Assembly (NCBI RefSeq): GCF_001976065.1
Contig: NZ_MNAH01000006.1
Location: 186,001 to 250,000 of the forward strand
DNA from: Pseudomonas putida
GTDB taxonomy: Bacteria; Pseudomonadota; Gammaproteobacteria; Pseudomonadales; Pseudomonadaceae
Reading direction: 5' to 3'
Length of the DNA: 64,000 nucleotides
In this document: in pieces, positions 45,977 through 55,155 of the stretch
How the letters are laid out: each line of letters starts with the position of its first letter
Numbering within the stretch: the first letter of the stretch is position 1
Program-made: the position numbers and the translations under genes
Notes under the pieces: generated by a model
What the model saw: the letters and a program-made list of their open reading frames with translations, nothing else
What the model was told of the DNA's origin: nothing
Database searches by the model: none

Positions 45977-46738
45977 CTACTTGATGGACCAACCAATGCA
46001 GACTCCCAACAACAAAAACAATACGAACTTGACCTGTTCGCGCCGGCTGCGACGCGCCTTGCGCTGTCGCTCGACAGGCGTTTGCACGTGCAGGCCAAAC
46101 CCGGTGTGCATGACTGCGTCCGCTTCAAGCGTGAGTGCAGTCAGATTCAACTGTGCGTATCGCTGTGACAGCGCTTTCTCGCCAGCGTGCCCCGAAAATG
46201 GTGCGCACAATCGATATTCCTTGACCCGGCGCAAGCCCGGGTTCAGCGAGAACCCCTGCCATTCCGGCTTGTCGGAGATCAATGGATAGCAAGCCACCCC
46301 ACCGACGACTTCCTGTGGCCCCAGATGAATATAGGGACTGTGAACCCGCAGGTCATGAGTATAGCTACGCAACCACACTTGCAGGATTTCCGGGCGGAAT
46401 TGGAGAATGGTCATGGAGTCTTCCACAAACCCCGGGCGATAGAATTCCCAGTCATCCTCGCAGTGGAAGATGTAGCTCGTGCTGACGTGTTCGTACGCCA
46501 GATCGATGGACGCCAGCTGACCCAGCTTTGGACGATTGACGAACACCGTGCAGTGATCCTTCCAGTGGGCTGGAATGACCGCATGAACCCCTTCGTCACC
46601 TGCATCCTCGGTAATGAAAACTTCGCGGATGGGCGCCGTATTGAATCGATCGAAGCTCTCGAGTGTGGTCTTGAGCAGATCAAGGCGACCACAGCTTGTG
46701 ACCACTAGCGTGATGTCACTCTCGGGGGAAAAATGCAC
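45977..46738 (-). CDS. Glycosyltransferase family 2 with C-terminal membrane anchor
   Basis: A 253-aa GT-A type protein: TLVVTSCGRLDLLKTTLESF at the N-terminus, CEDDWEFY as the metal-binding DXD-like motif, and a basic stretch (ERQRKARRSRREQ) before a C-terminal hydrophobic helix (about 236-252). The start is GTG. Similar proteins occur in LPS and glycan clusters; the sugar is unknown. Confidence 0.78.
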   Translation of the reverse strand: MHFSPESDITLVVTSCGRLDLLKTTLESFDRFNTAPIREVFITEDAGDEGVHAVIPAHWKDHCTVFVNRPKLGQLASIDLAYEHVSTSYIFHCEDDWEFYRPGFVEDSMTILQFRPEILQVWLRSYTHDLRVHSPYIHLGPQEVVGGVACYPLISDKPEWQGFSLNPGLRRVKEYRLCAPFSGHAGEKALSQRYAQLNLTALTLEADAVMHTGFGLHVQTPVERQRKARRSRREQVKFVLFLLLGVCIGWSIK

Positions 46739-46793
46739 GGTTGTCTCGACAAATTAGAAGTGGCCAGCAATATCAATGGCTGGCCAACGCTTG

Positions 46794-47750
46794 TCAAACA
46801 CCCAAATTGAGTCGAATTCTTTCCAACAGACTCAAAGGCGCTCTAGGACGCAGTGCAGGCTCAAGTTCTTCGACGATACGCTGGCCGATGCGTGCAAAGC
46901 TGAATTGGCTGACCGCCAGCTCCCGACCATTGTGAGCGATGCGCTGCGCCAGTTGCGGGTCGCTGCGTAATCTGGCCAGCTTCTCCTGGAGCTGTGCGAT
47001 GTCCTGGTAGAACACCACGTTGTGCATATCCTGCAAACCCAGCGCCTGGTTTTCCGCCGCGCCCTGGTCATAGGCCAGCAATACACAGCCACAGGCCATG
47101 GCCTCGAAATTCTTGATCATGAACTCGCCCATGCCGACGTCGGCACTGACGAAAAAGCGAATGCGGTTGAGCGTATCGCGGTACTCCTCGCCGGATTTGG
47201 TGCGAGTCACTACCAGGGGCTCGACGCGACCCAGCTCATCGAGCAGGGCTTTTCGACCGCTGTAGGCAACACTGTTGGTACTGCCGACGAACGCCAGCTC
47301 GATATCGCGCTCGCGCCCCTGATCCGCAAGCTGCGTCTGGTCGTAGCCCTTGGGCACGAACACCGCATCGAAACCCTCTGCACGCAGGCGTTCGGTGACA
47401 ACGAAGCCGGAACTGATGACTCGCGCCCACGGCAGGCGACGGTAGTGCGCGCTGAACTTGCCGGTGTACTTGCAAGGAATGTAGTTCTGGTAGGCATCGT
47501 GTTCGAGAATGACCAGGTTGGGAATCGTACGGATAAATCCGACCTGGCGGATTTCCTGCTTGAACCGCAGGAAAAACACGATCCGGTCGTACCGGGACAC
47601 ATCGACTTCACGCCGGAAATAACTGCGCAGGTTGCGCTGTTCCTCGCTGCTCAACCAGCGCAAGTCGCACTCGCAATGAGCCGCCACGCCATCGTACAGA
47701 CGGTCCAGGATGGCCCGCTGATCTTTCTGCACCAGAAATAGAACTTTCAT
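46794..47750 (-). CDS. CgeB-like glycosyltransferase
   Basis: A 318-aa GT-B type protein beginning MKVLFLVQKDQRAILDRL, with AAGG-type ribosome binding site. The C-terminal part fits CgeB/Glyco_trans_1_2: FVGSTNSVAYSGRKALLDEL, ADVGMGEFMIKNFEAMACGCVLLAY. It is probably an outer-core transferase; acceptor and donor unknown. Confidence 0.78.
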   Translation of the reverse strand: MKVLFLVQKDQRAILDRLYDGVAAHCECDLRWLSSEEQRNLRSYFRREVDVSRYDRIVFFLRFKQEIRQVGFIRTIPNLVILEHDAYQNYIPCKYTGKFSAHYRRLPWARVISSGFVVTERLRAEGFDAVFVPKGYDQTQLADQGRERDIELAFVGSTNSVAYSGRKALLDELGRVEPLVVTRTKSGEEYRDTLNRIRFFVSADVGMGEFMIKNFEAMACGCVLLAYDQGAAENQALGLQDMHNVVFYQDIAQLQEKLARLRSDPQLAQRIAHNGRELAVSQFSFARIGQRIVEELEPALRPRAPLSLLERIRLNLGV

Positions 47751-47835
47751 CGTCTTCCTTGCCACAACAGGCAAATGGAACAACGCCTGAATCCGAACTT
47801 GCCCTCAGACAGTCGAGCTTCAGGCCCATGACACC

Positions 47836-49248
47836 TTACAAGCGCCAGAACAGTTCCTGACGCCGCACAGCCTTGCGAAAAAATTCATTTTCGCCGTATC
47901 TCGAGCCGGCCCGCCCCGCCAGCAGCCTCTGTAACCCACGCCGTAGGCGACGCTTGAAGGGAGCCGGTGGTTGCAGGTCGTGCATCATTGCCAATGCCAT
48001 GGCCTTGTCACACTGCTGCGCCAGGGAAAGCTGGAGGCAGTAGGGATGCATCTGCTGGCCGAGATCGAACACGGGAGGAAGGCCAATACCGGCACCGGAA
48101 TCGCCCATGGGCCAGCGATCGTTGTCGTGCAGGTGGTTGGCGTACCCCAACAGGGTCGGTTGCCAATCAAGACCCTTGAGCGCTTCGAGCACCGCGGCCT
48201 GCGCGCAAATGTGATCGGGATGGGGATCGAGGGTCGGGTGCGGCAACACGATCACCTCAGGTCGAGCCCGCAGCAGCAGGGCTTGCAGATCCGCCAGCAG
48301 GTTGTTCCAAGTGGGCGCGCCGTCGACATCGCCCGGCAGGCCAAACGGATTCAACTGGCGAAACAACCGGGTGTCATTCAAATCCGCTTCCCGCGAGCCA
48401 ATCGGTTTGGCGGGCGACGCCTGCATGGTCGCCAGTTGCAGGCAGAAATAGCCCAACTGCACGCAATGGGCTTGCGGTACGCCGGCCCAGCGCGGCACGG
48501 CAATGCTGTCCCAGGCGCGCAAACGGCCTTTCAGTCGCGACGCCTCGACCTTGTTCATGCCCATGCGCTGATAATGTTCGGCTTCGATTTCACCGGCGGT
48601 GAGCGTAACGATCCAGGCCTCGTCCGCCTGGCTGTACAAGCCGTAGGCCGCCAGCTCGGCATCATCGGCATGCGGGGCGATGACCATCACCCGTTGACGG
48701 CGAAAGTCCGGGTGCTCGAAGGCCCACAAGACAGGCTCGCCCAGCAGCCGGCAGAAACGCCCGCGCAGACGCAATTCACCGCGTGACAGCACCTGGGCCT
48801 GGCCACTGAGGTTGAGATAACGCAGGCCGTTCACACCCCGCTCGAAGGTCTGCCGGTCCGGGTTGTCGCCACCCGCCAATTCGACCACAGGATCGAAGAA
48901 GCGCCCCAGCCACGTGCTTTTTACCTTCAAGGCCAACACAAGCGTCGCGTCGTCGACCAGCATGACACCCTCGTCCAGGCGCAGATGCTCCCCGCTCAGG
49001 TGTACCTTGGGCTGCGGGGTATAGGGTGCAAAGGTGTACTGGTAGTCGTCCTTCGGCGAATAGAACAGGTGATCGGCAAACCAGGCTTCGTGGACCACCC
49101 AGCCCACCACCGCCAACACCAGCGGCAACCACCACGCCACCAGGATGCCGCAGAGGATCAACAGCACCAGTGCGACCAACAGACCGATGCGTTTGTTGCG
49201 CCGATGGCGCTTGAGCAATTGCTGTTTGCGGTTCATGGCTTGACTCAT
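47836..49248 (-). CDS. Membrane-anchored PIG-L family deacetylase
   Basis: A 470-aa protein with two hydrophobic segments near 17-60. A variant PIG-L motif is IAPHADDAELAAYGL (family AHPDDE), with HPDHICAQA as second metal site. The middle (about 70-175) is an additional beta-rich domain. It could deacetylate an N-acetylhexosamine of LPS or a lipid-linked precursor. The chosen ATG overlaps the mig-14 stop as ATGA. Confidence 0.8.
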   Translation of the reverse strand: MSQAMNRKQQLLKRHRRNKRIGLLVALVLLILCGILVAWWLPLVLAVVGWVVHEAWFADHLFYSPKDDYQYTFAPYTPQPKVHLSGEHLRLDEGVMLVDDATLVLALKVKSTWLGRFFDPVVELAGGDNPDRQTFERGVNGLRYLNLSGQAQVLSRGELRLRGRFCRLLGEPVLWAFEHPDFRRQRVMVIAPHADDAELAAYGLYSQADEAWIVTLTAGEIEAEHYQRMGMNKVEASRLKGRLRAWDSIAVPRWAGVPQAHCVQLGYFCLQLATMQASPAKPIGSREADLNDTRLFRQLNPFGLPGDVDGAPTWNNLLADLQALLLRARPEVIVLPHPTLDPHPDHICAQAAVLEALKGLDWQPTLLGYANHLHDNDRWPMGDSGAGIGLPPVFDLGQQMHPYCLQLSLAQQCDKAMALAMMHDLQPPAPFKRRLRRGLQRLLAGRAGSRYGENEFFRKAVRRQELFWRL

Positions 49249-50141
49249 ACGGTGTAGACCGGCACAGGATTGCACCAGCGGTCCTTGTATTCCCGGTCGG
49301 CACGACCAAAGGAAAAACGCAAAGGCTTGTCCTGTGCCCTGGCGTGCTCCCAGGCGCTTTGGGTGTTGAGAAAACTCAGCACGCTACCGGGGCTGAACTC
49401 GCGAGTTTCGGGGTCGACACCGCCATTGATGTATTCGACGCTGATCCATTGCGGCGTCTCGACGCGGTACACCAGTTGAATGGCAATAGGTGCATCATTG
49501 AGGAAAATCACCGAGCCGATCAGCAACTCGCGCAACAACTCGATGACTTCGGCCATGCGCTCGGCACCGGTCGCCGCAAAGCCCCAGCGGCGCCGGAACA
49601 AATCGCAATAGATAGCCCCCAGCTCCTGGCTGGAAAACTCGGAAACCGGTCGCACTACGCCACCCGCCTCTTCCAGCAACCTGAGTTCGCGGCGCTGGTT
49701 ATAGCGAAACTTTTTCGACAACTCTTCGGGCGTGCGGGCCATGGCCAGTTGTTCGGCCTGCAGCCTGATACCGGTGAAACGGTTTTCATTGAGCGCCGAC
49801 AAGTAACGCCCGCGATGACGCAGAGGTGCCCGGGCATCGGCTGCAGCCGGCAGGATGATCTCGGCGTTGCCAAGGTCGAACAAGCCCTTCTTGCCATTAC
49901 GCTTGAGCACGTCCTTGGACAAGGCGAGGTCTCGCCCCCAGGTCGGGATCGCGGCCTTGATTTCGCCGCCCTGCTCCCAGGCCAGGTATCGCACGGGAAT
50001 GCCGGCCAGCTGCGCCAGGCGCTCGACTACCAGCGGGTGAGTGGCGACACTGCCGCCATAACGCTGCCAGGTCTCGGCATAGGTCTGGGCATCGGATAGC
50101 GACCAGCCACGTTCGCGCCAGCCTTGAAATCGGTTGAGCAT
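49245..50141 (-). CDS. mig-14: Mig-14 family protein
   Basis: A 298-aa soluble protein of the Mig-14 family (related to GNAT/FemAB folds): YNQRRELRLLEEAGG, WISVEYINGGVDPETREFSPGSVLSFLNT and SFGRADREYKDRWCNP. Mig-14 contributes to resistance to antimicrobial peptides in Salmonella and P. aeruginosa; the reaction is unknown. Stop and start codons overlap with both neighbours. Confidence 0.88.
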   Translation of the reverse strand: MLNRFQGWRERGWSLSDAQTYAETWQRYGGSVATHPLVVERLAQLAGIPVRYLAWEQGGEIKAAIPTWGRDLALSKDVLKRNGKKGLFDLGNAEIILPAAADARAPLRHRGRYLSALNENRFTGIRLQAEQLAMARTPEELSKKFRYNQRRELRLLEEAGGVVRPVSEFSSQELGAIYCDLFRRRWGFAATGAERMAEVIELLRELLIGSVIFLNDAPIAIQLVYRVETPQWISVEYINGGVDPETREFSPGSVLSFLNTQSAWEHARAQDKPLRFSFGRADREYKDRWCNPVPVYTV

Positions 50142-51271
50142 CAGCCCCTCTGTGCCAGTTCGGTTACGTGCGGCAAGTGCCAGAAAGCCTCGCGCACTGC
50201 GCGGTCGGAGAAGCGTTCACGCAGGCGCTCGAGCATCAGCTCGGCGCACTGGCGACGTTGTTGCTCGTCCATGGCGGCCAGGTGTTGCAGGCCTTGCGCA
50301 AGGTGCTCGGCATCGCCCAGCGGGAACAGGATGCCCACGCCTTCGACCACCTCCTTCGCTCCACCACACGCCGTGGCAAGCAACGGCACGCCCGCCGCCA
50401 TGGCTTCGAGCAGCACCATGCCGAATGGTTCATGATCGGAACTGAGGGCGAACACATCGAAAGCGCTGAAATATCGCCGGGCCTCAGGGACCTGGCCGAG
50501 GAACAGCACCCGGTTGCCAATCCCCAATTCGCGAGCCTGGGCCTTGAGATCCTGCTCCAGACGACCGCTACCGAGAATCACCAGCTGGCTGTTGGCCGGC
50601 AAACCGGGCAGCGCCATGGCAAAACCCTCCAGCAACGTGGCTTGGTCTTTATCCGGATGCAGGCGACCGACGTTGCCGACGATCCAGGCATCCGTCGCCA
50701 GGCCCAGGGTCTCCCGTGCCTCGCGAGCCGACACCTGGCTAGCCTGCAAAGCCGGTACATCAATCCGGTTGTACAGGGTCTGGATCCTCGCCGCCGGCCA
50801 CTTCGGCAGGCATTGGCGCATGTCATCGCGCACGGCATCGGACACCCCGAGCAGGCTCAGGCGCTTGCGGAAAACATGCGCGAAGAGTTTGCGCGTCCCG
50901 CGTTTGTAGTCGTCAAACGCGTGGTGCACGCCAATCACCGGCAACGAGGTGCCGAGCAAGGCGATGTAGATCGGCTTGAAGCGATGGGCGATGCAGAAAC
51001 TGAAATTGCGCGAAGCGGCGATCTTGCGCAGATCGCCGATGGCGCCCAGCTTCAGGCCACGAATGGCCTTGGAGCTGTACTCCATGAACAACACTTCATC
51101 GCTGGCGCAACCGGCGGCGACCTCGGCATCGGCGACCCCGGTCAGGAACACCGTGGTCACCCGGTAACCGGTCCCCGCGAACAGGCTGGCGTACTGCCGC
51201 GCGCAGTCCAGGAACGGCCCGTCATAGCCGTGACAGAACTGCAGCACATGGCGTTCAGCCGAGCGTGTCAT
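50141..51271 (-). CDS. wapH: LPS core glycosyltransferase WapH (GT4)
   Basis: A 376-aa GT4 enzyme: AHRFKPIYIALLG, IVGNVGRLHPDKDQATLLEGFA and LSSDHEPFGMVLLEAMAAGVPLLAT. In P. aeruginosa the gene at this place, WapH, adds an outer-core sugar. Its start overlaps the carbamoyltransferase gene by 17 bases and its stop shares a base with the mig-14 start. Confidence 0.9.
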   Translation of the reverse strand: MTRSAERHVLQFCHGYDGPFLDCARQYASLFAGTGYRVTTVFLTGVADAEVAAGCASDEVLFMEYSSKAIRGLKLGAIGDLRKIAASRNFSFCIAHRFKPIYIALLGTSLPVIGVHHAFDDYKRGTRKLFAHVFRKRLSLLGVSDAVRDDMRQCLPKWPAARIQTLYNRIDVPALQASQVSAREARETLGLATDAWIVGNVGRLHPDKDQATLLEGFAMALPGLPANSQLVILGSGRLEQDLKAQARELGIGNRVLFLGQVPEARRYFSAFDVFALSSDHEPFGMVLLEAMAAGVPLLATACGGAKEVVEGVGILFPLGDAEHLAQGLQHLAAMDEQQRRQCAELMLERLRERFSDRAVREAFWHLPHVTELAQRG

Positions 51272-53012
51272 AGGTGTCCGCGCCCTCTTTGACCACCAGG
51301 ATGTCTTCCATGATCAGATACTGTAGATCGGAACCGAAGAACATGTTCAGGGCGTCGGTCGGCGAGCAGATCATCGGCTCGCCACGACGGTTGAGCGAGG
51401 TGTTCAACGACACACCGTTGCCGGTAAGCACCTCCAGCGCCTTCATCATGTCGTAGTAGCGCGGGTTGTATTCGCGCTTGAGTACCTGGGCGCGAGAGGT
51501 GCCGTCTTCGTGGACGACTTCCGGCACGCGGGTTTTCCACTCTTCCGCCACTTCGAAGGTGAAGGTCATGAACGGAGCCGGGTGATCGATCTTGATCATC
51601 TGTGGCGCCACGGTGTCGAGCATCGACGGGCAGAAAGGCCTCCAGCGCTCGCGGAACTTGATCTGGTGGTTGATGCGATCGGCCACGCCGGCCACGCTCG
51701 GGCATCCGATGATCGAGCGACCACCCAGTGCGCGTGGACCGAACTCCATGCGGCCCTGGAACCAGGCCACCGGGTTGCCGTCGACCATGATCCTGGCGAT
51801 CTGCTCAGGCATGTTGTCGAGCTTGCGCCACGTTGGCTTGTTCTCGTGACGGGCACAGGCCGCGATCACGTCTTCGTTGCTGTACGACGGCCCGAGGTAG
51901 ACGTGCTCCATCTTCTCGACCGGTACGCCACGGGCATGGGACACATAGGCTGCCGCGCCCACCGCGGTACCGGCGTCGCCGGATGCAGGCTGGACGAACA
52001 GTTCCTTGACGTCGTCGCGGGCGATGATTTTCTGGTTCAGCTTGACGTTCAACGCACAGCCACCGGCGTAGGCCAGTTTGCCGGTTTCCTTGAGCACGTC
52101 GCCCAGGTAGTGGTCGATCATCTGCAGCGCAATTTTTTCGAACAGCGCCTGGATGCTCGCGGCGTAGTGGATGTACGGTTCGTCGGCGATGTCGCCTTCG
52201 CGCTTGGGACCCAGCCACTCGATCAGTTTCGGCGAGAAGTAGTAACCCTTGCCCTTCTCTTTGTAACGACGCAGGCCGATGACGTTGGCGTAGTCGGTGT
52301 TGATGACCAACTCGCCGTTTTCGAACGAAGCCAGGCGCGAGAAATCGTATTTGCTGGCGTCGCCGTACGGCGCCATGCCCATGACCTTGAACTCACCGTC
52401 GAGCATGTCGAAACCGAGGAACTCGGTGATCGCACCGTACAGGCCGCCGAGGGAGTCCGGATCGAAGAATTCCTTGATCTTGTGGATCTTGCCGTTTTCG
52501 CCATAACCGAAGAAGGTCGTGGCGTACTCGCCCTTGCCGTCGATCCCGAGGATCGCGGTTTTCTCTTTGAAACCGGAGCAGTGGTAGGCACTGGAGGCGT
52601 GGGCCAGGTGGTGTTCGACCGGCTCGATCTTGATCTTCTTCGGATCGAAGCCCAGTTGCTCGAGGCACCAGACGATCTTGTTGCGATAGCGCTTGTAGCG
52701 ACGGTTGCCCATCAGGATCGCGTCGAGTGCACGGTCCGGTGCGTACCAGTAACGCTTGGCATACTGCCAGCGGGCCTTGCCGAACAGGCTGATCGGCGCG
52801 AACGGAATCGCTACCACGTCAACGTCGGAAGGCTTGATGCCGGCCTGCTCCAGGCAGAATTTCGCCGATTCGTAGGGCATGCGGTTCTTTGCATGTTTAT
52901 CGCGTACGAAGCGCTCTTCTTCCGCCGCCGCGACCAGCTTGCCGTCGATATACAAGGCTGCGGAAGGATCATGGCTAAGGGCGCCGGACAGGCCAAGAAT
53001 CGTCAATGCCAC
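51255..53012 (-). CDS. wapO: LPS core carbamoyltransferase (NodU/CmcH family)
   Basis: A 585-aa enzyme that transfers carbamoyl from carbamoyl phosphate, in Pseudomonas to the core heptose. The N-terminal Kae1-like ATPase domain (about 1-375) has VEHHLAHASSAYH, ILGIDGKGEYATTFF and GGCALNVKLNQKI. The C-terminal half has PVAWFQGRMEFGPRALGGRSI, typical of the family. The start is GTG. A TATAAT upstream probably begins this operon. Confidence 0.92.
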   Translation of the reverse strand: MALTILGLSGALSHDPSAALYIDGKLVAAAEEERFVRDKHAKNRMPYESAKFCLEQAGIKPSDVDVVAIPFAPISLFGKARWQYAKRYWYAPDRALDAILMGNRRYKRYRNKIVWCLEQLGFDPKKIKIEPVEHHLAHASSAYHCSGFKEKTAILGIDGKGEYATTFFGYGENGKIHKIKEFFDPDSLGGLYGAITEFLGFDMLDGEFKVMGMAPYGDASKYDFSRLASFENGELVINTDYANVIGLRRYKEKGKGYYFSPKLIEWLGPKREGDIADEPYIHYAASIQALFEKIALQMIDHYLGDVLKETGKLAYAGGCALNVKLNQKIIARDDVKELFVQPASGDAGTAVGAAAYVSHARGVPVEKMEHVYLGPSYSNEDVIAACARHENKPTWRKLDNMPEQIARIMVDGNPVAWFQGRMEFGPRALGGRSIIGCPSVAGVADRINHQIKFRERWRPFCPSMLDTVAPQMIKIDHPAPFMTFTFEVAEEWKTRVPEVVHEDGTSRAQVLKREYNPRYYDMMKALEVLTGNGVSLNTSLNRRGEPMICSPTDALNMFFGSDLQYLIMEDILVVKEGADTYDTLG

Positions 53013-53104
53013 AGGGGTCTAGCCTCTTTAGTCTGCGTGCAGGCGCAATGCGCCTCAAAAATTAATGTGCCCTCGCAACGGGCGAGAGACAGCTAAAGGG
53101 CGGG

Positions 53105-53110
53105 ATTATA
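53105..53110 (-). promoter_or_regulatory. -10 box of the carbamoyltransferase operon
   Basis: TATAAT on the minus strand, about 92 bases upstream of the GTG start; no convincing -35. The leader holds a short palindrome AGGCGCAATGCGCCT (53040-53054). Confidence 0.45.
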
Positions 53111-53178
53111 GCTTAAAAGCGGCAGCAAGCCTCTAGCGGGAAGCGCCAAGGGAGTTCGGCCAGGCCCCTCGCCCGTGG

Positions 53179-53511
53179 TTATCCGCGCGCGGGCCGCCAG
53201 TAGATCTGGATATTGCCGTCTACGCCCTGCCTGTAAAGGGTGTAGGGCAAGACAACGGTATCCAGCGTGCCAGACAGCGCCAGGTCGATCAAAACCAGTG
53301 GAACGAGGATACCCGTTGGATCGGGAGGCGCATTCAATACGCAAAAATCGTAGGCCAGGCCGCTGTAGACCCGCGGGATGGACTGACAGTAGGTTTTGTG
53401 ACGTCGAAGCGCCTGGGCCGCGTCGGCATCATCCTGCAAGACCGTTACGGCGGTCCCGCACCCCGTCAAAGCCAATGAAATGACACCTGATGCGACTGCC
53501 GTTTTGATCAT
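53179..53511 (-). CDS. YceK/YidQ family lipoprotein
   Basis: A 110-aa lipoprotein; signal MIKTAVASGVISLALTGC with lipobox LTGC, acylated C18. The body has CQSIPRVYSGLAYDFC and ALSGTLDTVVLPYTLYRQ, typical of YceK/YidQ. Function unknown. It lies alone between the core kinases and the carbamoyltransferase gene. Confidence 0.87.
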   Translation of the reverse strand: MIKTAVASGVISLALTGCGTAVTVLQDDADAAQALRRHKTYCQSIPRVYSGLAYDFCVLNAPPDPTGILVPLVLIDLALSGTLDTVVLPYTLYRQGVDGNIQIYWRPARG

Positions 53512-53642
53512 CTGAGTTTGCCCTCCGTGAACGTCAGGCAAATTAGCATCGTGGTCATTCGGGCCACAGTTCATGGCTTCCCAAGATCGTGTAGGACCGT
53601 TCACAAGAACTTGTCCCCCTATTCTCGGGCGGCTGTTCCGAC

Positions 53643-53701
53643 CTCTTCGCGAGCAAGCCCGCTCCCACATTGGATGTGGGAGCGGGCTTGCTCGCGAAGA
53701 G
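53643..53701. repeat. Perfect 28-bp REP hairpin at the end of the LPS kinase operon
   Basis: Two REP cores (CGCGAGCAAGCCCGCTCCCA and its complement) meet with only a three-base loop TGG, giving a 28-bp perfect stem. It abuts the stop codon of the tandem-kinase gene and probably marks the end of the core operon. Confidence 0.93.
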
Positions 53702-53703
53702 AT

Positions 53704-55155
53704 TCAGACTGCGCTGGAGATATCTTTCGGAAGACGCTGATCGATGACCTGATAAAGCGCACTACTCTCAGGCCAGTTGCGCATGAACCGCGCCCGATCC
53801 CGCGCATACGCCGGGGCGAAGCTTTGGAGCGAGTGGTGCTGGCACATCGAATCCAGATCGATCAGCGCCCAGCGATCCTGCTGCCAGAACAGGTTGTGGC
53901 CCTTGAAGTCGCCATGGCTGATTCGTTCTCGAATCAATTCGGCGAACAGGTGATCCAGCGCCTGCAACTCGGCTTCCGGCGCATCGCCACTATCCATGTA
54001 CGGTGCGAAACGCTCGATGATGTCCGGGCCCGACAGATGCTCGGTGATCAGATAGGCACGGCTGCGCAACCAGAGAAAACGTTTCTCCAGCACCGCCAGG
54101 GGCTTGGGCGTGGCGATGCCGAGAAAGGCCAGGCGGTTACCTTCGCGCCAGGAGTGCCAGGCACGGCTCGGGCGCCAGAAACGCTTGAGCCAGTGGGCGA
54201 AACCCTTGATGTTGTAGCGTTTGATCACCAGCGCACGACCGTCCACTTCGACCTTGCCGACGCTCGCCGCGCCGCCGGTCTTGTACAGGTAACCCTGATC
54301 CAGCAAGGCATCGGCCCGGGCCAGTACCGGCAGCATCGCCGCTTCTTCCTCGCGACGAATCGCGCGCAAGCCGAACGCTCCGCGCTGGACGCTGAACAAC
54401 GTACATTCACGACCGACCTTGATCAGAAAATCCTTGAGGCGCCAACTGCGAACCTTGTCGACCTGCTTCTGCAACGCCTCCATGGGCAGGGCATGCTCGC
54501 CGTTGCTCAGCAGGTAGTACACCAGCAACTCCTCGGTGAACGGCTCCAGCGACTTGGGTAACTGGGCGAAAAATACCCCGAGGTTTTCCAGGACTTTCTG
54601 CCGAGAGAGTGGCTGACCCGCGGTTTCGCTGCAGATCCCGGCGCCATCGATCAAATACAACCGATTGCCCTGGCGCAGCAGGTTGTCCAGGTGCAGGTCT
54701 TCCTGCCACAAGCCTTTGCGGTGCATTTGACCGATCGCACCCAAGGCTTGCGCCAGAACGGCTGATTGCTCATCGGCCAGCACCGGCAGGCCTTCCACCT
54801 GCTGCCAGGCATCACCCAGGCTTTGGGCACCTTCAAGGAACTCAAACAGCAGCCAGCCACCCTCGCCGTCTTTCAGGCCGTCAGCCAACAGCAGCGGCGT
54901 GGTCAGGCCTTGGGCAGCCAGCAGCCGCACACCGTCCAGCTCGCGCTGGAAATGTCGCGCCGCCTTGCTGCCCACCAGCAACTTGGCCAGCACCGGTCGG
55001 CCGCGCCATACACCCGCACCGACATAACGCTGTCCGGGCAAAACCCGCAACAGGGTCAGCAACTGTAACTGCGCCGGCCCGGCCGCATCGGCCAGCGAAA
55101 GACTTAACGGCAGGCTCGGGTGACGGCCAGCATTTTTCAGTTCGGACAAACGCAT
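53704..55155 (-). CDS. Tandem kinase-like LPS core protein
   Basis: A 483-aa protein with two kinase-like folds. The first (about 1-250) has K58 in VLAKLL, E72, and QEDLHLDNLL with D153/N158, then D170 in LYLID. The second (about 285-483) has K312, E338, ISHGDFKGHNLFW with D416/N421 and ALIDLDSM with D433. Both appear complete. In P. aeruginosa the equivalent gene lies at the end of the core cluster; which core position it phosphorylates is unknown. Coupled to the upstream kinase gene. Confidence 0.8.
   Translation of the reverse strand: MRLSELKNAGRHPSLPLSLSLADAAGPAQLQLLTLLRVLPGQRYVGAGVWRGRPVLAKLLVGSKAARHFQRELDGVRLLAAQGLTTPLLLADGLKDGEGGWLLFEFLEGAQSLGDAWQQVEGLPVLADEQSAVLAQALGAIGQMHRKGLWQEDLHLDNLLRQGNRLYLIDGAGICSETAGQPLSRQKVLENLGVFFAQLPKSLEPFTEELLVYYLLSNGEHALPMEALQKQVDKVRSWRLKDFLIKVGRECTLFSVQRGAFGLRAIRREEEAAMLPVLARADALLDQGYLYKTGGAASVGKVEVDGRALVIKRYNIKGFAHWLKRFWRPSRAWHSWREGNRLAFLGIATPKPLAVLEKRFLWLRSRAYLITEHLSGPDIIERFAPYMDSGDAPEAELQALDHLFAELIRERISHGDFKGHNLFWQQDRWALIDLDSMCQHHSLQSFAPAYARDRARFMRNWPESSALYQVIDQRLPKDISSAV

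Noticed and set aside
51510..53096. Long plus-strand open frame antisense to the carbamoyltransferase
   Set aside because: Mirror frame of a clear NodU-family gene; no ribosome site or motif.
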